From Spinacia oleracea (Eukaryota; Streptophyta; Magnoliopsida; Caryophyllales; Amaranthaceae): 64,000 bases of DNA. The first letter of the stretch is position 1. Each line of letters opens with the position of its first letter. Below the pieces are notes generated by a model. The model had not been told where the DNA came from. It searched no databases and worked only from the letters and a program-made list of their open reading frames with translations. Below, piece after piece: positions 1 through 10,452 of the stretch. A program made the position numbers and the translations under genes. Where the stretch lies: positions 29,937,449 to 30,001,448 of the forward strand of contig NC_079491.1 of assembly GCF_020520425.1 (NCBI RefSeq), read 5' to 3'.

Positions 1-770
1 AGTTCCCTTCAAAACCTCAACTGCTAACTGCCAGCACTTTGGTCTCCACGTCCCTTGACTTGAGGAACAAGGGGAAGACCACTTCCCACGTTCAGCCATA
101 AAGCAGTTAGTGATTTGACTCAATCAAACCCTAAAATATTTCTTTAAAACAGATTTTATTTATCTACAAAAACTTAGGAGAATTTTTAGGAAAATAAGTT
201 TTGTTTAAATAAAATAAAACGTAAATCTATTTTATATTAAATATGCAAAACTTGTTTTTATTTATGAAAATGTTTTCCATAAAAATCGCTTCCAATAAAA
301 TAAATGGCCTAATTAAATCATAAGTTCCTTGGGTACTCTATATACCATTAGCATAATTAATATTTACATAAAATTCTAAGTACAGTGGACTACCTAGACT
401 TTATGTCTTCCCTTTGTCTGGAACTTGCAACTCAGAAGCTTCAGACGTTCCAGCCAAGGAACATTGATGAGTTCCTCTCTAGCTAACACAGGAACTCTTG
501 GCTATGAGTCTGTAATAGTTCTTGTGGATATTCGGAACTCTTGATATGTAACTGTGTTGCTCCTCTTGTGACTTCAAACTGGAACAGATACAACTTCCAG
601 CTCTGAAACTCCATTGACTGTTCCAAGTGTACCTCAGGAACTTCACCAGTTTATTCAAGTTCCTATCCTAATAGAAACTTGGGCATATGCCTGTTCAAAG
701 TCATTTAGCAACCATAATCAGGAAGTTTGCAATATGTGTGTGTGTCATCAACCAAAACTTAGGAACAACA
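1..770 (-). repeat. Element A 3' LTR (partial)
   Basis: Position 1 matches 8280 and position 770 matches 9049 of the other LTR, without a difference I could find by eye. The inner edge (plus-strand ...GGAACAACA) is the LTR 5' terminus TGTTGTTCC on the element strand. It directly follows the polypurine tract. Confidence 0.95.
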
Positions 771-785
771 ATATTCCCCCTTTTT
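771..785 (-). other. Element A polypurine tract
   Basis: On the minus strand this reads AAAAAGGGGGAATAT immediately before the 3' LTR. The same 15 bases precede the 3' LTR of element C (53849-53863). It is the expected plus-strand DNA primer site for copia elements. Confidence 0.85.
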
Positions 786-1287
786 GGTGATGACAACACT
801 TGCAAACTTTTTACAAAGAGAGTAATTACAAACAAACAAGAACTTATACAGACTATTGTGAAACAGAACATAAAAATTGAAAAACAAAAGAGAAAGATTA
901 GAGAGAAGAAAGAGGAGCACCCTTGGCTTACAGAGAGATTCAGAGAGATTGATTCAGGAACTGGATTGAGTGTGCCTTGGAAGTTTGCACCCATGACTTC
1001 CCCCTGTTGACATCAACAAAAAGCATAGCACGAAATATAGCCATTCCAAACACAGTGCCCCACGATCAACGTTTGGCAAGTTAAGCTAGCCTCAAAGTAT
1101 TAAACTAACTCATACAATAAATTGAAAGCAAGCAGTAATGATCAAGACTAGAAAGCATAGATATGTGTAACCAAGCAAGTCAAAATAAGATGGAACAAAT
1201 ACCCAAGTTTAAAAATTATACAAACCGAAAGCAAATTAAAAAGATTGTTCCATGGCAAAAGATAAAAGAAACATGGGATAGGGTGAT

Positions 1288-2967
1288 TTAGGCTTGGGAT
1301 GGGGAACCAGAACCAGCAGTTTCTTCTATCACAGTCTCCTCAAAAGATTCCAGATTGTTGATCTTGGTGAGGATTGTGGCACGAGTTGCATTGGCTTGTT
1401 CTGAGTAGTGGTGAAGATCGTTTTGGAGAGTCTTGACACTTGTAACCAATGCACCTATGTGGGCCTGCATTGAGCTAATCCTGTGATCTGTTCCCTCCTG
1501 TAGTTCCACCAGACGAGCAACTGTTGCCTTTAGCTCCAATATCTGATCATCCTTTGTGTTCCAGGCACCCCCATGATCTTGAACATGTTCCTGTTCAGAT
1601 GGAACACGACGAGCTTTGGACTTTTTGGAGGATCTGGGTGTCCTTTTTCTTGGCCTAACAGTTTCAGGCAGTTCCTCTTGATTCAGTGGAACAGCATCCT
1701 CCTCTATGGGCATCTCCTTGACATCCCCTTCCTCATTTATTTCCATGAAGACAGGCCCTCTTTTCTTGTTCTCCTTCATTGCTACCCTCATGCTCTTTCT
1801 TTTTCCTACACTCTTCCTGTTCCCTCGAGGTAAAGGGACCTCTATTTGTTCGAGTTCCTCCTCCTCCTCCACTTCTTCTTTAACTGCAATTCCTTCCTGA
1901 TCTTCCTCATCTTGTTTCTCTTCCTTTCCAGCCCTAATGACTTTACCCTGAACCACTTTAAGATTTAATAGATGGAGCATTTCAAGTTGAAGGATTTGGG
2001 TGGATTTTAAGGGAATCACAAAGTATGGGCTAAGGTCAACTGAGAAGCTTTTGAAGATTTCTGTAAGAAGGGAGGAGTATGGAATTTTGAATTTGGGGAT
2101 ACAGGTGGATAAGTGTTTGATCATGATTGCAGGAAAGTTTATGGGAATTTTCCTTTCAAGACAATACATGAGACATGCATCAAACAGACTTGCTATGTTC
2201 CTTTTCTGAGTTCGAGGAACTACACCTCTCCACACAATATTAAACAGTAATTTTTGAAGAGGTGAAAAGCAGTTGTGTGAGGTGGAGGTGGATACTTTAG
2301 AATCTCCTCCAATGGAACCAACTATATCTTTCTCATCTACATTATCTATGGTCACTGTGATTTGACCTTTGAGCCACATATCAAAACCCCTATTGGGTGT
2401 ACCAAACAGCTGTTCCAGATAAGAGGCATCAAATTCGATGCGAGTTCCATTCACTTTACTTGAACATACATTATCAACACATGCAAAGTTCTTGCAGAAT
2501 TCTTTCATAGCTTCAGGAATTAAGGGGGATTTGGCATAGGTACTCAACAGACTTACCCACTTTTGTTGTTCAAGGATTTCCATCAACTCTTTAAATTTCG
2601 TGGCTTCACACCATGTTGAGTTGATTGCGAACCCCTCGACCAGATTGTTTTCCTTTGCAGTGAGTTTCTTGGACCCTTTTGCTTCCCCCTGAGTTTGAGC
2701 ATTCTCCTCTGTTTCCTCGATGTTTTCACCAGAAGCTTCCACTCGTCGTTTTTTGGATTTTCTTGTGGAGGATCTAGGGTTTGAGATTGGGGATTTCATT
2801 TCGATGTCAGTGTTGGTTTGTTCCCCCTGAGTGATTGCGAGCATTGGATTGTGGGATCGAAGAGGAATTGGCGATTGAATGGGTGAGGTATCCATGGGAA
2901 CAGGAGATGAAGGGTTTCTCTTTCGTTTGAGGGATGTGAGATCAGTGTTGTTGCTTGTGAGAACCAT
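1288..2967 (-). CDS. Third ORF of element A, conserved in the 'env-like' position
   Basis: This 559-residue ORF lies between pol and the 3' LTR. I chose the ATG at 2967 because it aligns with the only possible start of the homologous ORF in element C; an upstream in-frame ATG at 3105 would add 46 residues. Visible parts: a Ser/Pro-rich N-terminus with basic, NLS-like clusters (LKRKRNP, RKSKKRR); a globular middle (about residues 110-340) holding the conserved stretch WRGVVPRTQKR; an acidic/basic linker; and a C-terminal coiled coil ending NNLESFEE. The middle resembles the 'putative plant transposon protein' domain found in many plant genomes; that is recall, not a search. No signal peptide or clear membrane span is visible, so it does not look like an envelope protein. 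Function unknown. It is intact here and broken by one stop in element C. Confidence 0.75.
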   Translation of the reverse strand: MVLTSNNTDLTSLKRKRNPSSPVPMDTSPIQSPIPLRSHNPMLAITQGEQTNTDIEMKSPISNPRSSTRKSKKRRVEASGENIEETEENAQTQGEAKGSKKLTAKENNLVEGFAINSTWCEATKFKELMEILEQQKWVSLLSTYAKSPLIPEAMKEFCKNFACVDNVCSSKVNGTRIEFDASYLEQLFGTPNRGFDMWLKGQITVTIDNVDEKDIVGSIGGDSKVSTSTSHNCFSPLQKLLFNIVWRGVVPRTQKRNIASLFDACLMYCLERKIPINFPAIMIKHLSTCIPKFKIPYSSLLTEIFKSFSVDLSPYFVIPLKSTQILQLEMLHLLNLKVVQGKVIRAGKEEKQDEEDQEGIAVKEEVEEEEELEQIEVPLPRGNRKSVGKRKSMRVAMKENKKRGPVFMEINEEGDVKEMPIEEDAVPLNQEELPETVRPRKRTPRSSKKSKARRVPSEQEHVQDHGGAWNTKDDQILELKATVARLVELQEGTDHRISSMQAHIGALVTSVKTLQNDLHHYSEQANATRATILTKINNLESFEETVIEETAGSGSPSQA

Positions 2968-3380
2968 GGTGGAGGTTTTTATAGGTGGAAGGAGAGGTGA
3001 TGTCAGTGGAGAAGGCGTGTGAGAGAGAGAAAGGGGGTTGCATGGATTGATTGTGGAAAGTGAAGAGTTTCTCCTATTTATTGCCAATGGAACCGTTCCA
3101 AACATTCTTTGAATATGGGTATTCGGTTTTTAATTAAAAAAAATAAATAGATAAAAATAAAAGGAAAATGAAAAAAATTGTGTTTGACTTTGACTTGCTT
3201 AATTTCGTATCTCTGACTTAACTAGTTTGAAAGGAACTGCTTACCTTGCTCATTTGAAGTGTGAGTGAATTTGCCACGATGGTAAGCTTCAACTATGTTT
3301 GCACACAAGATTTTGTGTTTGTAATAGTCTATATGTACCATGATTTTTGCTTTTGCCTTAGAGGAACTCCAATTTGGCAA

Positions 3381-6300
3381 TTACCTTAGCTTGATCATTC
3401 CGAGTTCCATTCTCATTTTCTCATGTTTCTCTCTGTTCAAAGGCTTAGTTAAAATATCAGCAATTTGGTGATCAGTTTGGCAAAAATCTAATTTGATCAA
3501 ACCTTTCTCAACATTATCTTTAAGGAAATGGTGTCTGATGTGGATGTGTTTGACTCGGGAATGATGAACCGGATCTTTTGAAATACAAATAGCACTAGTG
3601 TTATCACAATAGATAGGAACACAATCATAGATAATACCAAAATCTCTTAGCTGTTGTTTTATCCATAGAATTTGTGAGCAACAAGCTGCAGCAGCTACAT
3701 ACTCAGCTTCAGCTGTGGATAGAGCAACAGTATTCTGTTTCTTGGAACCCCAAGAAACCATGCATGGACCTAGGAACTGTACCATACCTGATGTGCTTTT
3801 TCTATTCACTAAGTCACCTGCATAATCAGCATCTGCATATCCTCTTAGCTCGAAGGATCCACTTCTTGGATAGTAAAGGCATAGGTCATCAGTTCCTTTG
3901 AGATATCTTAGTATTCTTTTCACCGCAGTTAGATGGGACTCTTTTGGATTTGATTGAAATCTTGCACATAGTCCTACACTAAAAGAAATGTCAGGTCTAC
4001 TGGCTGTTAAATATAATAGAGATCCAATCATACCTCTGTATTTTGTTTGATTCACACTTTTCCCATTTGGATCAGTGTCTAATCTGGTAGCAGTTCCCAT
4101 GGGAGTGTGATTTACTTTGGCTGATTCTAGCTCATATTTCTTTAGGAGTTCCTTCACATACTTTTGTTGGTGTATCATGATTCCCTCCTCGGTTTGCTTG
4201 ATTTGTAAACCAAGGAAGAAGTTGAGTTCCCCCATCATACTCATTTCAAATTCACTGCTCATCAAGCTTGCAAAATCCTTGCACAAATTTTCATTAGTTG
4301 CTCCAAATAATATATCATCAACATAAATTTGAACTACTAACAAGTCAGTTCCTCTAGATTTTAAGAATAAGGTTTTGTCTATTCTACCTCTTTTAAAATC
4401 ATTTTGAAGGAGGAACTTTGATAATCTCTCGTACCAAGATCTAGGGGCTTGTTTTAGTCCATAGAGAGCCTTATCTAATTTGTAAATGTGATTTGGAAAT
4501 TCGGGATTTTCAAATCCAGGGGGCTGTTCCACATAAACATCTTCCTCTAAGAAACCGTTTAAGAAAGCACATTTAACATCCATTTGATAAAGTTTAAAAC
4601 CCATGAAAACAGCAAAAGCAATTAAGATTCTAATGGCTTCTAATCTAGCAACAGGTGCAAATGTTTCTTCAAAGTCAATGCCTTCCTGTTGATTATAACC
4701 TTTGACCACTAACCTTGCTTTGTTCCTTATGATTGTTGCATGTTCATCTTTCTTGTTCCGGAACACCCATTTTAGCCCTATCACCTTCTGGTGCTTTGGT
4801 TTGGGTTCCAAGTGCCATACCTTGTTTCTTTTGAATTCATTTAATTCTTCTTGCATGGCAATGATCCAGTCAGCATCTTCCAGAGCCTCAGTGTGATTTC
4901 TTGGCTCAAATATGGAGAGGAACGCGTGGAATGCGCAAAAGTTCCTTAGTTGTGACCTTGTCTGAGTTCCTTTTCTGATGTCACTCACAATGAGTTCCAT
5001 TGGGTGGGACTTTAGATGCTTCCAAGGTTTAGGTTGAAATTGAGCTACTGGTGTTGTGGCATTTTCGTCAGTTCCTTCTATGACCTGAGTTCCCTGTTGG
5101 GGTTCCTCTGGTGTTGTTTCTGGATCTTCTTGGTTTTCTGCTTGTTCCTCTAGTACGGGAACTTCTTGATTTTGTTGAGCAGTTCCTCTTGCTGTGTGTT
5201 TGCTTATTTGGAACTCCTCATCATTTTCTGCAGCACGAGATAAACCAATCTCGAAAAATTCTTGTTCCTGTACTATGTCAGTTTTGTTAGATTCATCAAA
5301 TATTATATGTACACTTTCCTCAACACACATAGATCTTTTGTTATAAACTCTATAAGCCTTGCTATTTAAGGCATATCCTAGGAACACTGCCTCGTCGCTT
5401 CTTTCATCAAACTTCCCCAAGTTCCTTTTTCCATTGTTGTGGACAAAACATTTGCTCCCAAAGGCTCTAAAGTAAGAGATGTTGGGTTTTATACCTTTTA
5501 GTAGCTCATAGGGGGTTTTGTTTAGGATTGCTCGAATCATAACTCTATTTATAATGTAACAAGCAGTATTGACTGCTTCAGCCCAGAAGTTCCTAGGCAA
5601 GGAACTGGCTATTAGCATGGTTCTTGCCATGTCCTCTAGGGTTCTATTTTTCCTCTCAACAACTCCATTTTGTTGTGGAGTTCTGGGAGCTGAGAAATTG
5701 TGGTCCATACCTTGTTCCTTGCAGTATTCATCGAATTTGTAGTTTTCAAATTCTGTTCCATGATCTGATCTTATATGGATCAGTTGGTGACCTGTGGTTT
5801 TCTGGATTTTCTTTGAAAATGTAACAAACTCATCAAACGTTTCATCCTTGCTTGTTAGAAATATGACCCAAGTAAAGCGAGAGTAATCATCAACAATAAC
5901 TAATACATATTTTTTCCCACTTCTGCTTTGAATTCTCATTGGTCCACATAAGTCCATATGGATGAGTTCCAATGGTTTTGTGGTGCTTACCAATTTCTTA
6001 GATTTAAAGGAACTTCGGACATGCTTGCCTTTTGCACATGCATCACACACTTTATCAGTTAGGAACTTGATTGAGGGGAGTCCTCGAACCAGTTCCTTTG
6101 ATCTTAGTTTGTCAAGCAGCGAGAAACTAGCATGTCCGAACCTCCTGTGCCATAGTAGGGAATTTTCTTCAAGGGCACTGAGGCAGGTTAGATTGTTCCT
6201 GGGAACTGTATTGAGATCCACAGAATATGTGTTCCCTTTACGAGTTCCTTCCAAAATAACCTTCCCAGTGTTATTGTTTATGATTTGACAGTTTTCAGAA

Positions 6301-7685
6301 GTAAAACTTACAGAGTTTCCTTTGTCACAGAATTGAGAGATGCTTAGTAGACTGTGCATCAAACCCTCGACTAAAAATACATTTTCAATGGCGTAGGAAC
6401 TTGACCTTCCAACTTTTCCAATTCCAATAATTTCTCCTTTCATGTTGTCTCCAAAGGTCACAGTTCCTCCATTGTAGGCTTCTAGTGAGAGAAATTTAGA
6501 TTTGTCTCCTGTCATGTGTTTGGAACACCCGCTGTCGAGATACCACGAGCTGTTCCCCTTCACTAGAATTTCTTCTGATGGAACTTGATCAGTTCCTTCT
6601 GTTCTAGCCATAAGGCAGAGATTTGCAGTTTCTTCATTTGGTTGTTCCTCATCGTCTTCTGAGTCTGTTGCTTCGCCCCATGCAGCTATCATGGCCTTCT
6701 TGAAGTTTGGTCTGTTGAAGGTAGACTTGTTAAAGCGATCTTTGACCTGTTCCTTCCCTTTTCCTCTGGTCTTGTCGTTCTCCCACAGAGGGCATTCACG
6801 AATTTGATGATCAGTTTCTCCACATTTGAAGCAACCTTGCTCAGTTTTGGAACTAGTGATTTTCTTGGCAAAGTTCCTTCCTTTCTGGTTTCCTGGTTTG
6901 AAGTTCCTATAGAGCTTTCTCATTCTTCTGACCAGCATGGCAGCCTCTTCTTCATCTGGTTCAGATTCATCGAGTTCCTCAGCCTTTAGAGCAAGTCCTC
7001 GACTTCTTGAGCTCTCGGGAACAGCAGCTCCAAGATGCAGTTCGTGTGTCATCAAGGAACCAGCAAGTTGTTCAATGTTGAACTTGGTGAAGTCCTTGGT
7101 CTCAAACAGTGCAGTGACCTTTGTTCTCCAGCGATCATCTTGTGGCATGCTTCTTAGTATTTTTCTTACCTGTTCATCTGTGGGAATGATTCTACCAAGA
7201 GAAACTAATTCATTGGTTATGTTAGTAAATCTAGTGAACATTTCTTGAATAGTTTCTTTTGGAAGCATCTCAAATCTTTCATATTTAGACATCAAAAGGT
7301 CAATTTTGGAACGCTTAACTTCATTAGTTCCTTCGTGGGTTACTTGAAGTAGTTCCCAAATCTGTTTTGCGTTCTTGCACCCCATGACTCTGTTGTGTTC
7401 ATGAGGTCCAAGCCCGCAATGCAAGATTTTGACAGCCATGGCATTCATCTCATATTTATCAAAGTCTTCTTTAGAAAATTCAGACATTGGTTTAGGAACT
7501 ACCTCGTTTTCAGCATTGGTCTTTGTTACCTCGAAGTCTCCAACTTCAATTACACGCCAAACTTGGTAATTTTCAGCTTTGATGAATATCTCCATTCTAT
7601 TCTTCCAGTATGAGTAGAACTTGCCATTGAACATAGGTGGCCTTTGTGTCGAGTAACCTTCTTCCAGTTTCTCTTGTGAGTTCAT
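3381..7685 (-). CDS. Gag-Pol polyprotein of element A
   Basis: A single ORF of 1434 residues encodes the whole copia polyprotein. Order: Gag; CCHC zinc knuckle [14 protein letters not shown] (about residue 285); protease with active-site [14 protein letters not shown] (about 380); integrase with its HHCC zinc motif (HRRFGHASF...CDACAKGK, about 510-560) and DDE core (D in MDLCGPM, D in RSDHGTEF, E in VVERKNRT); RT with QIYVDDI (about 1120); RNase H to the end. The start is the ATG at 7685 ([10 protein letters not shown]), shared with element C; the frame stays open upstream only through a TTG. Protease follows Gag after ...[10 protein letters not shown] at 6570/6569, exactly where element C has a 728-nt intron-like segment. 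All catalytic motifs that I can see are intact, so the copy may be competent. Confidence 0.95.
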   Translation of the reverse strand: MNSQEKLEEGYSTQRPPMFNGKFYSYWKNRMEIFIKAENYQVWRVIEVGDFEVTKTNAENEVVPKPMSEFSKEDFDKYEMNAMAVKILHCGLGPHEHNRVMGCKNAKQIWELLQVTHEGTNEVKRSKIDLLMSKYERFEMLPKETIQEMFTRFTNITNELVSLGRIIPTDEQVRKILRSMPQDDRWRTKVTALFETKDFTKFNIEQLAGSLMTHELHLGAAVPESSRSRGLALKAEELDESEPDEEEAAMLVRRMRKLYRNFKPGNQKGRNFAKKITSSKTEQGCFKCGETDHQIRECPLWENDKTRGKGKEQVKDRFNKSTFNRPNFKKAMIAAWGEATDSEDDEEQPNEETANLCLMARTEGTDQVPSEEILVKGNSSWYLDSGCSKHMTGDKSKFLSLEAYNGGTVTFGDNMKGEIIGIGKVGRSSSYAIENVFLVEGLMHSLLSISQFCDKGNSVSFTSENCQIINNNTGKVILEGTRKGNTYSVDLNTVPRNNLTCLSALEENSLLWHRRFGHASFSLLDKLRSKELVRGLPSIKFLTDKVCDACAKGKHVRSSFKSKKLVSTTKPLELIHMDLCGPMRIQSRSGKKYVLVIVDDYSRFTWVIFLTSKDETFDEFVTFSKKIQKTTGHQLIHIRSDHGTEFENYKFDEYCKEQGMDHNFSAPRTPQQNGVVERKNRTLEDMARTMLIASSLPRNFWAEAVNTACYIINRVMIRAILNKTPYELLKGIKPNISYFRAFGSKCFVHNNGKRNLGKFDERSDEAVFLGYALNSKAYRVYNKRSMCVEESVHIIFDESNKTDIVQEQEFFEIGLSRAAENDEEFQISKHTARGTAQQNQEVPVLEEQAENQEDPETTPEEPQQGTQVIEGTDENATTPVAQFQPKPWKHLKSHPMELIVSDIRKGTQTRSQLRNFCAFHAFLSIFEPRNHTEALEDADWIIAMQEELNEFKRNKVWHLEPKPKHQKVIGLKWVFRNKKDEHATIIRNKARLVVKGYNQQEGIDFEETFAPVARLEAIRILIAFAVFMGFKLYQMDVKCAFLNGFLEEDVYVEQPPGFENPEFPNHIYKLDKALYGLKQAPRSWYERLSKFLLQNDFKRGRIDKTLFLKSRGTDLLVVQIYVDDILFGATNENLCKDFASLMSSEFEMSMMGELNFFLGLQIKQTEEGIMIHQQKYVKELLKKYELESAKVNHTPMGTATRLDTDPNGKSVNQTKYRGMIGSLLYLTASRPDISFSVGLCARFQSNPKESHLTAVKRILRYLKGTDDLCLYYPRSGSFELRGYADADYAGDLVNRKSTSGMVQFLGPCMVSWGSKKQNTVALSTAEAEYVAAAACCSQILWIKQQLRDFGIIYDCVPIYCDNTSAICISKDPVHHSRVKHIHIRHHFLKDNVEKGLIKLDFCQTDHQIADILTKPLNREKHEKMRMELGMIKLR

Positions 7686-7735
7686 ACTTTCAGGAACTTG
7701 ACTCAAACAGGGTTTCCTGTGTTTTAGTGAGTACT

Positions 7736-7748
7736 GGCTCTGATACCA
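7736..7748 (-). other. Element A primer binding site (initiator Met-tRNA type)
   Basis: The minus strand reads TGGTATCAGAGCC two bases after the 5' LTR end. This is the usual copia primer site complementary to the 3' end of initiator methionine tRNA. Confidence 0.9.
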
Positions 7749-7750
7749 AC

Positions 7751-9049
7751 TGTTATTCCAGTAGGAACACGCACAAGAGGGGGGGGGGTGAATTGTGATT
7801 AGAACTTTGATAAAGTTTCTTGCGGAACTTAAGAAACAATCAAGAAACTGAGAATAGAGAAGACAATAACAACAATTGTGAAAACTTCTTGATACTAATC
7901 AAGAAGAGAATTCTTTTATTATGGTAATGCCTCGATTACAATAATCTCTCCAACACAAGTTCCTCTCAAACTCGTGTTCCTCACAGTAATCTACTTCGAT
8001 TACAACTCCTTAACTTCTCTCTCTCAGACTTAAACTCTAAGTCTAAACAGGATAACTCTATCCTTACTAATACAAATTATAATTCGTGTTTGGATAACTC
8101 TAGATATTAATAATGCTTTTGTGTGGATATAAGGAACTTAGGAACTTTGAATTAACTAGGACACAAACTGTTTTAGAAAATCTTAGACAAAACGTTTTTA
8201 GGAAAGCAAGAATTCTCAGAATGTTTGTGTGCTTTAAACCAAAAACGATTTCCCTTTTATAGTGTTTATCCTTAGGGTTAGTTCCCTTCAAAACCTCAAC
8301 TGCTAACTGCCAGCACTTTGGTCTCCACGTCCCTTGACTTGAGGAACAAGGGGAAGACCACTTCCCACGTTCAGCCATAAAGCAGTTAGTGATTTGACTC
8401 AATCAAACCCTAAAATATTTCTTTAAAACAGATTTTATTTATCTACAAAAACTTAGGAGAATTTTTAGGAAAATAAGTTTTGTTTAAATAAAATAAAACG
8501 TAAATCTATTTTATATTAAATATGCAAAACTTGTTTTTATTTATGAAAATGTTTTCCATAAAAATCGCTTCCAATAAAATAAATGGCCTAATTAAATCAT
8601 AAGTTCCTTGGGTACTCTATATACCATTAGCATAATTAATATTTACATAAAATTCTAAGTACAGTGGACTACCTAGACTTTATGTCTTCCCTTTGTCTGG
8701 AACTTGCAACTCAGAAGCTTCAGACGTTCCAGCCAAGGAACATTGATGAGTTCCTCTCTAGCTAACACAGGAACTCTTGGCTATGAGTCTGTAATAGTTC
8801 TTGTGGATATTCGGAACTCTTGATATGTAACTGTGTTGCTCCTCTTGTGACTTCAAACTGGAACAGATACAACTTCCAGCTCTGAAACTCCATTGACTGT
8901 TCCAAGTGTACCTCAGGAACTTCACCAGTTTATTCAAGTTCCTATCCTAATAGAAACTTGGGCATATGCCTGTTCAAAGTCATTTAGCAACCATAATCAG
9001 GAAGTTTGCAATATGTGTGTGTGTCATCAACCAAAACTTAGGAACAACA
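7751..9049 (-). repeat. Element A 5' LTR (1299 bp)
   Basis: Complete LTR with termini TGTTGTTCC...GGAATAACA on the element strand. A TATAAAA box lies at 8255-8261 (minus strand), about 790 bases into the LTR, a plausible U3/R promoter. A G-homopolymer sits near the inner end (plus 7781-7788). The 3' half is identical by eye to the visible part of the other LTR. Its first bases resemble the element C LTR (both contain TTTTGGTTGATGACA). Confidence 0.95.
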
Positions 9050-10452
9050 CTGTTCCAATTGTAATCTTCTCCTCCTGCCACCCACAGTTGCGTCTTTATC
9101 CATCAACACCGATTACGACACACCACCACACCACTGAGATCTGTACTCAAAATCAAGCCCAGATCTCTTCAACTGTAGAAAATGAACTCATAATCCACAA
9201 ATTTATCCAACTTGATGAGATGATAAATCATCCAAATTGAGGAATGAACCGAATAATTCACAGATTTATTTAAGGAAATCGATTTTCCAGAAACATTTGA
9301 GTGGGAAGAGCAAATATTTTTTACAACAGATGAAGAACAAGATGATTTCTTAAACATAATATCATTGATTTTTTTTTTTTTTTTGTGGTATATTAAATTC
9401 GTCGTTTTTGCCGCCTAACAATTGCCGAAATCAGTTTGGCGCAATTGCAAATTTTTACTTCTCTCTCTACATTTTAATTGCCGCTATTACAATCTTTTCC
9501 TTTTTTTTTCAGCATCTTTTGGCCCACTTTAAGGGAAAGTATTATTTTATTGTGGTTATACCATTTAAATGCTATAGTAGTTATAGGCAAAGACTTTCTC
9601 CATCTATGAAGACTAATCTAACATTCTGAGTGCTGAAAATCAATTAGGGGAATTATACAAACATCTAAATCTGAAGAAGCAGGTACACAACCACAAGCTA
9701 ATCAAATTTTGGACAATCAACAAATTCAAGTACAATTATTTTAAAATCCAACATTGTTATTATTCTATTGTCCACTCAACACTTGTTTTTTTTATTGAGG
9801 TTTTTTTAATTGATTGAAGACCCCTTTTGTCCTCCTTGCCTTTCCAATTTTCAATTATGATTTTGTATTTTTTGTATAGTGATTTAAGGCCCATCTTTGT
9901 CTGCTAATCAATTTGTTTAGATTTCAAACAACGCAAATTGATGGATAACCAATTGACCAGATATTTAAAAAATAAAGACAGAGACAGGTACTCCTACTGG
10001 CTGCGATGAATCAGGCTTTTTATTTAATCATACAAACCAGAAGCATTTGTCATTCTCACCATCAATGTGCAATTTTACAACACTCCCAAGACTCACAACA
10101 ATATACACATCTTACATAATGTACAATTGTAACAGCAAACCCGTATAAGTTGTTACTGATACAGGACCATGGGAGAACCATCCCCAAAAGCTAGGTAACC
10201 TTATATAGGACCGTAACAGTTACCATGGACCGTAACAGTTACACCTTAGAGAAATACAAAAGATCCAAACTCTTGTAATTAAGTCCTTGTATTTGTAAAT
10301 GACCCAAACTCTTGTAATTTCTTGAGCTAATTTGCATCTGAGAGTTTGAAAAGTATGTTATTCGCAAGGTTCTGGGTCATATGATCACATCACAACTGCT
10401 GCACAAGTAATCCTCCAAAGTTTACTTTTAAACATCAAAGAAGAAACCAGTT
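9050..10452. other. Intergenic, with the HDA8-like gene's 3' flank
   Basis: AT-rich sequence without a supportable gene. It has a T-homopolymer near 9368-9384. The stretch just below 10453 is the 3' untranslated side of the deacetylase gene; no clear polyadenylation site can be fixed by eye. Confidence 0.5.

Larger units (their letters stand above)
1..9049 (-). mobile_element. Element A: Sirevirus-like Ty1/copia LTR retrotransposon
   Basis: The element runs on the minus strand: 5' LTR (7751-9049), primer binding site, gag-pol ORF, an extra third ORF, polypurine tract, then the 3' LTR (770 bp visible; about 529 bp lie left of the window). The 770 bp that can be compared between the two LTRs look identical by eye, so the insertion is very recent. 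Gag, protease, integrase, RT and RNase H are in copia order in one ORF. RT signatures ([13 protein letters not shown]; the RGRIDKTLF stretch) and the additional ORF downstream of pol resemble the Sirevirus (SIRE/Maximus) lineage. Five bases CTGTT flank the right end; the matching duplication would be outside the window. Confidence 0.95.

Noticed and set aside
7736-7748. A tRNA gene fragment at the TGGTATCAGAGC motifs
   Set aside because: These sites (also near 21763 and 46172) are adjacent to LTRs and are primer binding sites. No cloverleaf surrounds them.
8893-9240. A 115-residue plus-strand ORF
   Set aside because: It lies mostly within the element A LTR, and the corresponding position in the other LTR (687-1010) opens a different, unrelated product. 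No domain is seen.
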